Positions 63,648-64,000 of a DNA stretch of 64,000 nt are shown here, in pieces. The stretch's first letter is position 1. Each line of letters starts with the position of its first letter. Under the pieces are notes generated by a model. It saw only the letters and a program-made list of their open reading frames with translations. It was not told where the DNA came from and did not search any database. Source of the stretch: Omphiscola glabra (Eukaryota > Mollusca > Gastropoda > Lymnaeidae); the NCBI GenBank assembly GCA_964017045.1, contig OZ024794.1:3737501-3801500 (forward strand), written 5' to 3'. The position numbers and the translations under genes were made by a program.

Positions 63648-64000
63648 TCTATTGGTTGGAATTACAGAAAATACATCATTAGTAGACTACCTTATTGGTT
63701 GGTATTAGAGAAAATACATCATTAGTAGACTACCTTATTGGTTGGTATTAGAGAAAATACATCATTAGTAGACTACCTTATTGGTTGGTATTAGAGAAAA
63801 TACATCATTAGTAGACTACCTTATTGGTTGGAATTACAGAAAATACATCATTAGTAGACTACCTTATTGGTTGGTATTAGAGAAAATACATCATTAGTAG
63901 ACTACCTTATTGGTTGGTATTAGAGAAAATACATCATTAGTAGACTACCTTATTGGTTGGAATTACAGAAAATACATCATTAGTAGACTACCTTATTGGT
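63648..64000. repeat. Minisatellite, 43-bp unit (continues off the right edge)
   Basis: About eight near-identical copies with core acatcattagtagactacct; variants ggtattagag and ggaattacag alternate. Confidence 0.95.

Overview
The window is animal nuclear DNA: one stretch of a large, intron-rich gene on the + strand whose introns are packed with minisatellites. Fourteen coding exons (1787 to 63343, about 1.53 kb of coding sequence, about 512 residues) have clean AG/GT borders and mutually compatible phases, so they read as one continuous protein fragment. Exons 11 and 12 together encode a C1 zinc-binding domain. The basic run before it and the long Ser/acid-rich region further upstream match the GEF-H1 / AKAP13 / p190RhoGEF class of Rho guanine nucleotide exchange factors. 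Both gene ends lie outside the window; the catalytic DH-PH part would be expected downstream. No complete gene is present.

The organism is probably a mollusc, most likely a gastropod. This is inference from the divergent C1 sequence, base composition and transposon content. Two complete short hAT elements with perfect 8-bp target duplications sit in intron 11. One matches, from memory, the SPIN ('Space Invaders') family and the other OC1 (OposCharlie1). Both are horizontally transferred hAT families known from tetrapods and a few invertebrates, including, as I recall, a pond snail. A decayed hAT transposase (ZMYM1-like type) lies on the minus strand in intron 10, and a 155-bp MITE interrupts a tandem array in intron 4.

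Layout. 1-1786: two arrays leading to exon 1. 1884-18621: exons 2 to 10 with short to medium introns, almost all holding arrays. 18622-45022: intron 10 (26.4 kb), a chain of arrays with the hAT fossil at 28814-30005. 45023-46746: exons 11 and 12 (C1 domain) flanking the OC1-like and SPIN-like elements. 46747-62655: intron 12 (15.9 kb), including a 3.9-kb array of 38-bp units with a 42-unit higher-order repeat and a GC-rich unique island at 58580-58930. 62656-64000: exons 13 and 14 and another array reaching the window edge.

About 65 tandem arrays with mostly unrelated 12- to 51-bp units cover, by summing my approximate limits, close to 60% of the window. Many end within 50 bp of a splice site. 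One array has copied the end of exon 3 together with its splice donor five times, and another amplifies a 12-codon piece of the hAT transposase. The many long open frames here are nearly all repeat artefacts: when a unit has few stop codons, every copy stays open in several frames on both strands.
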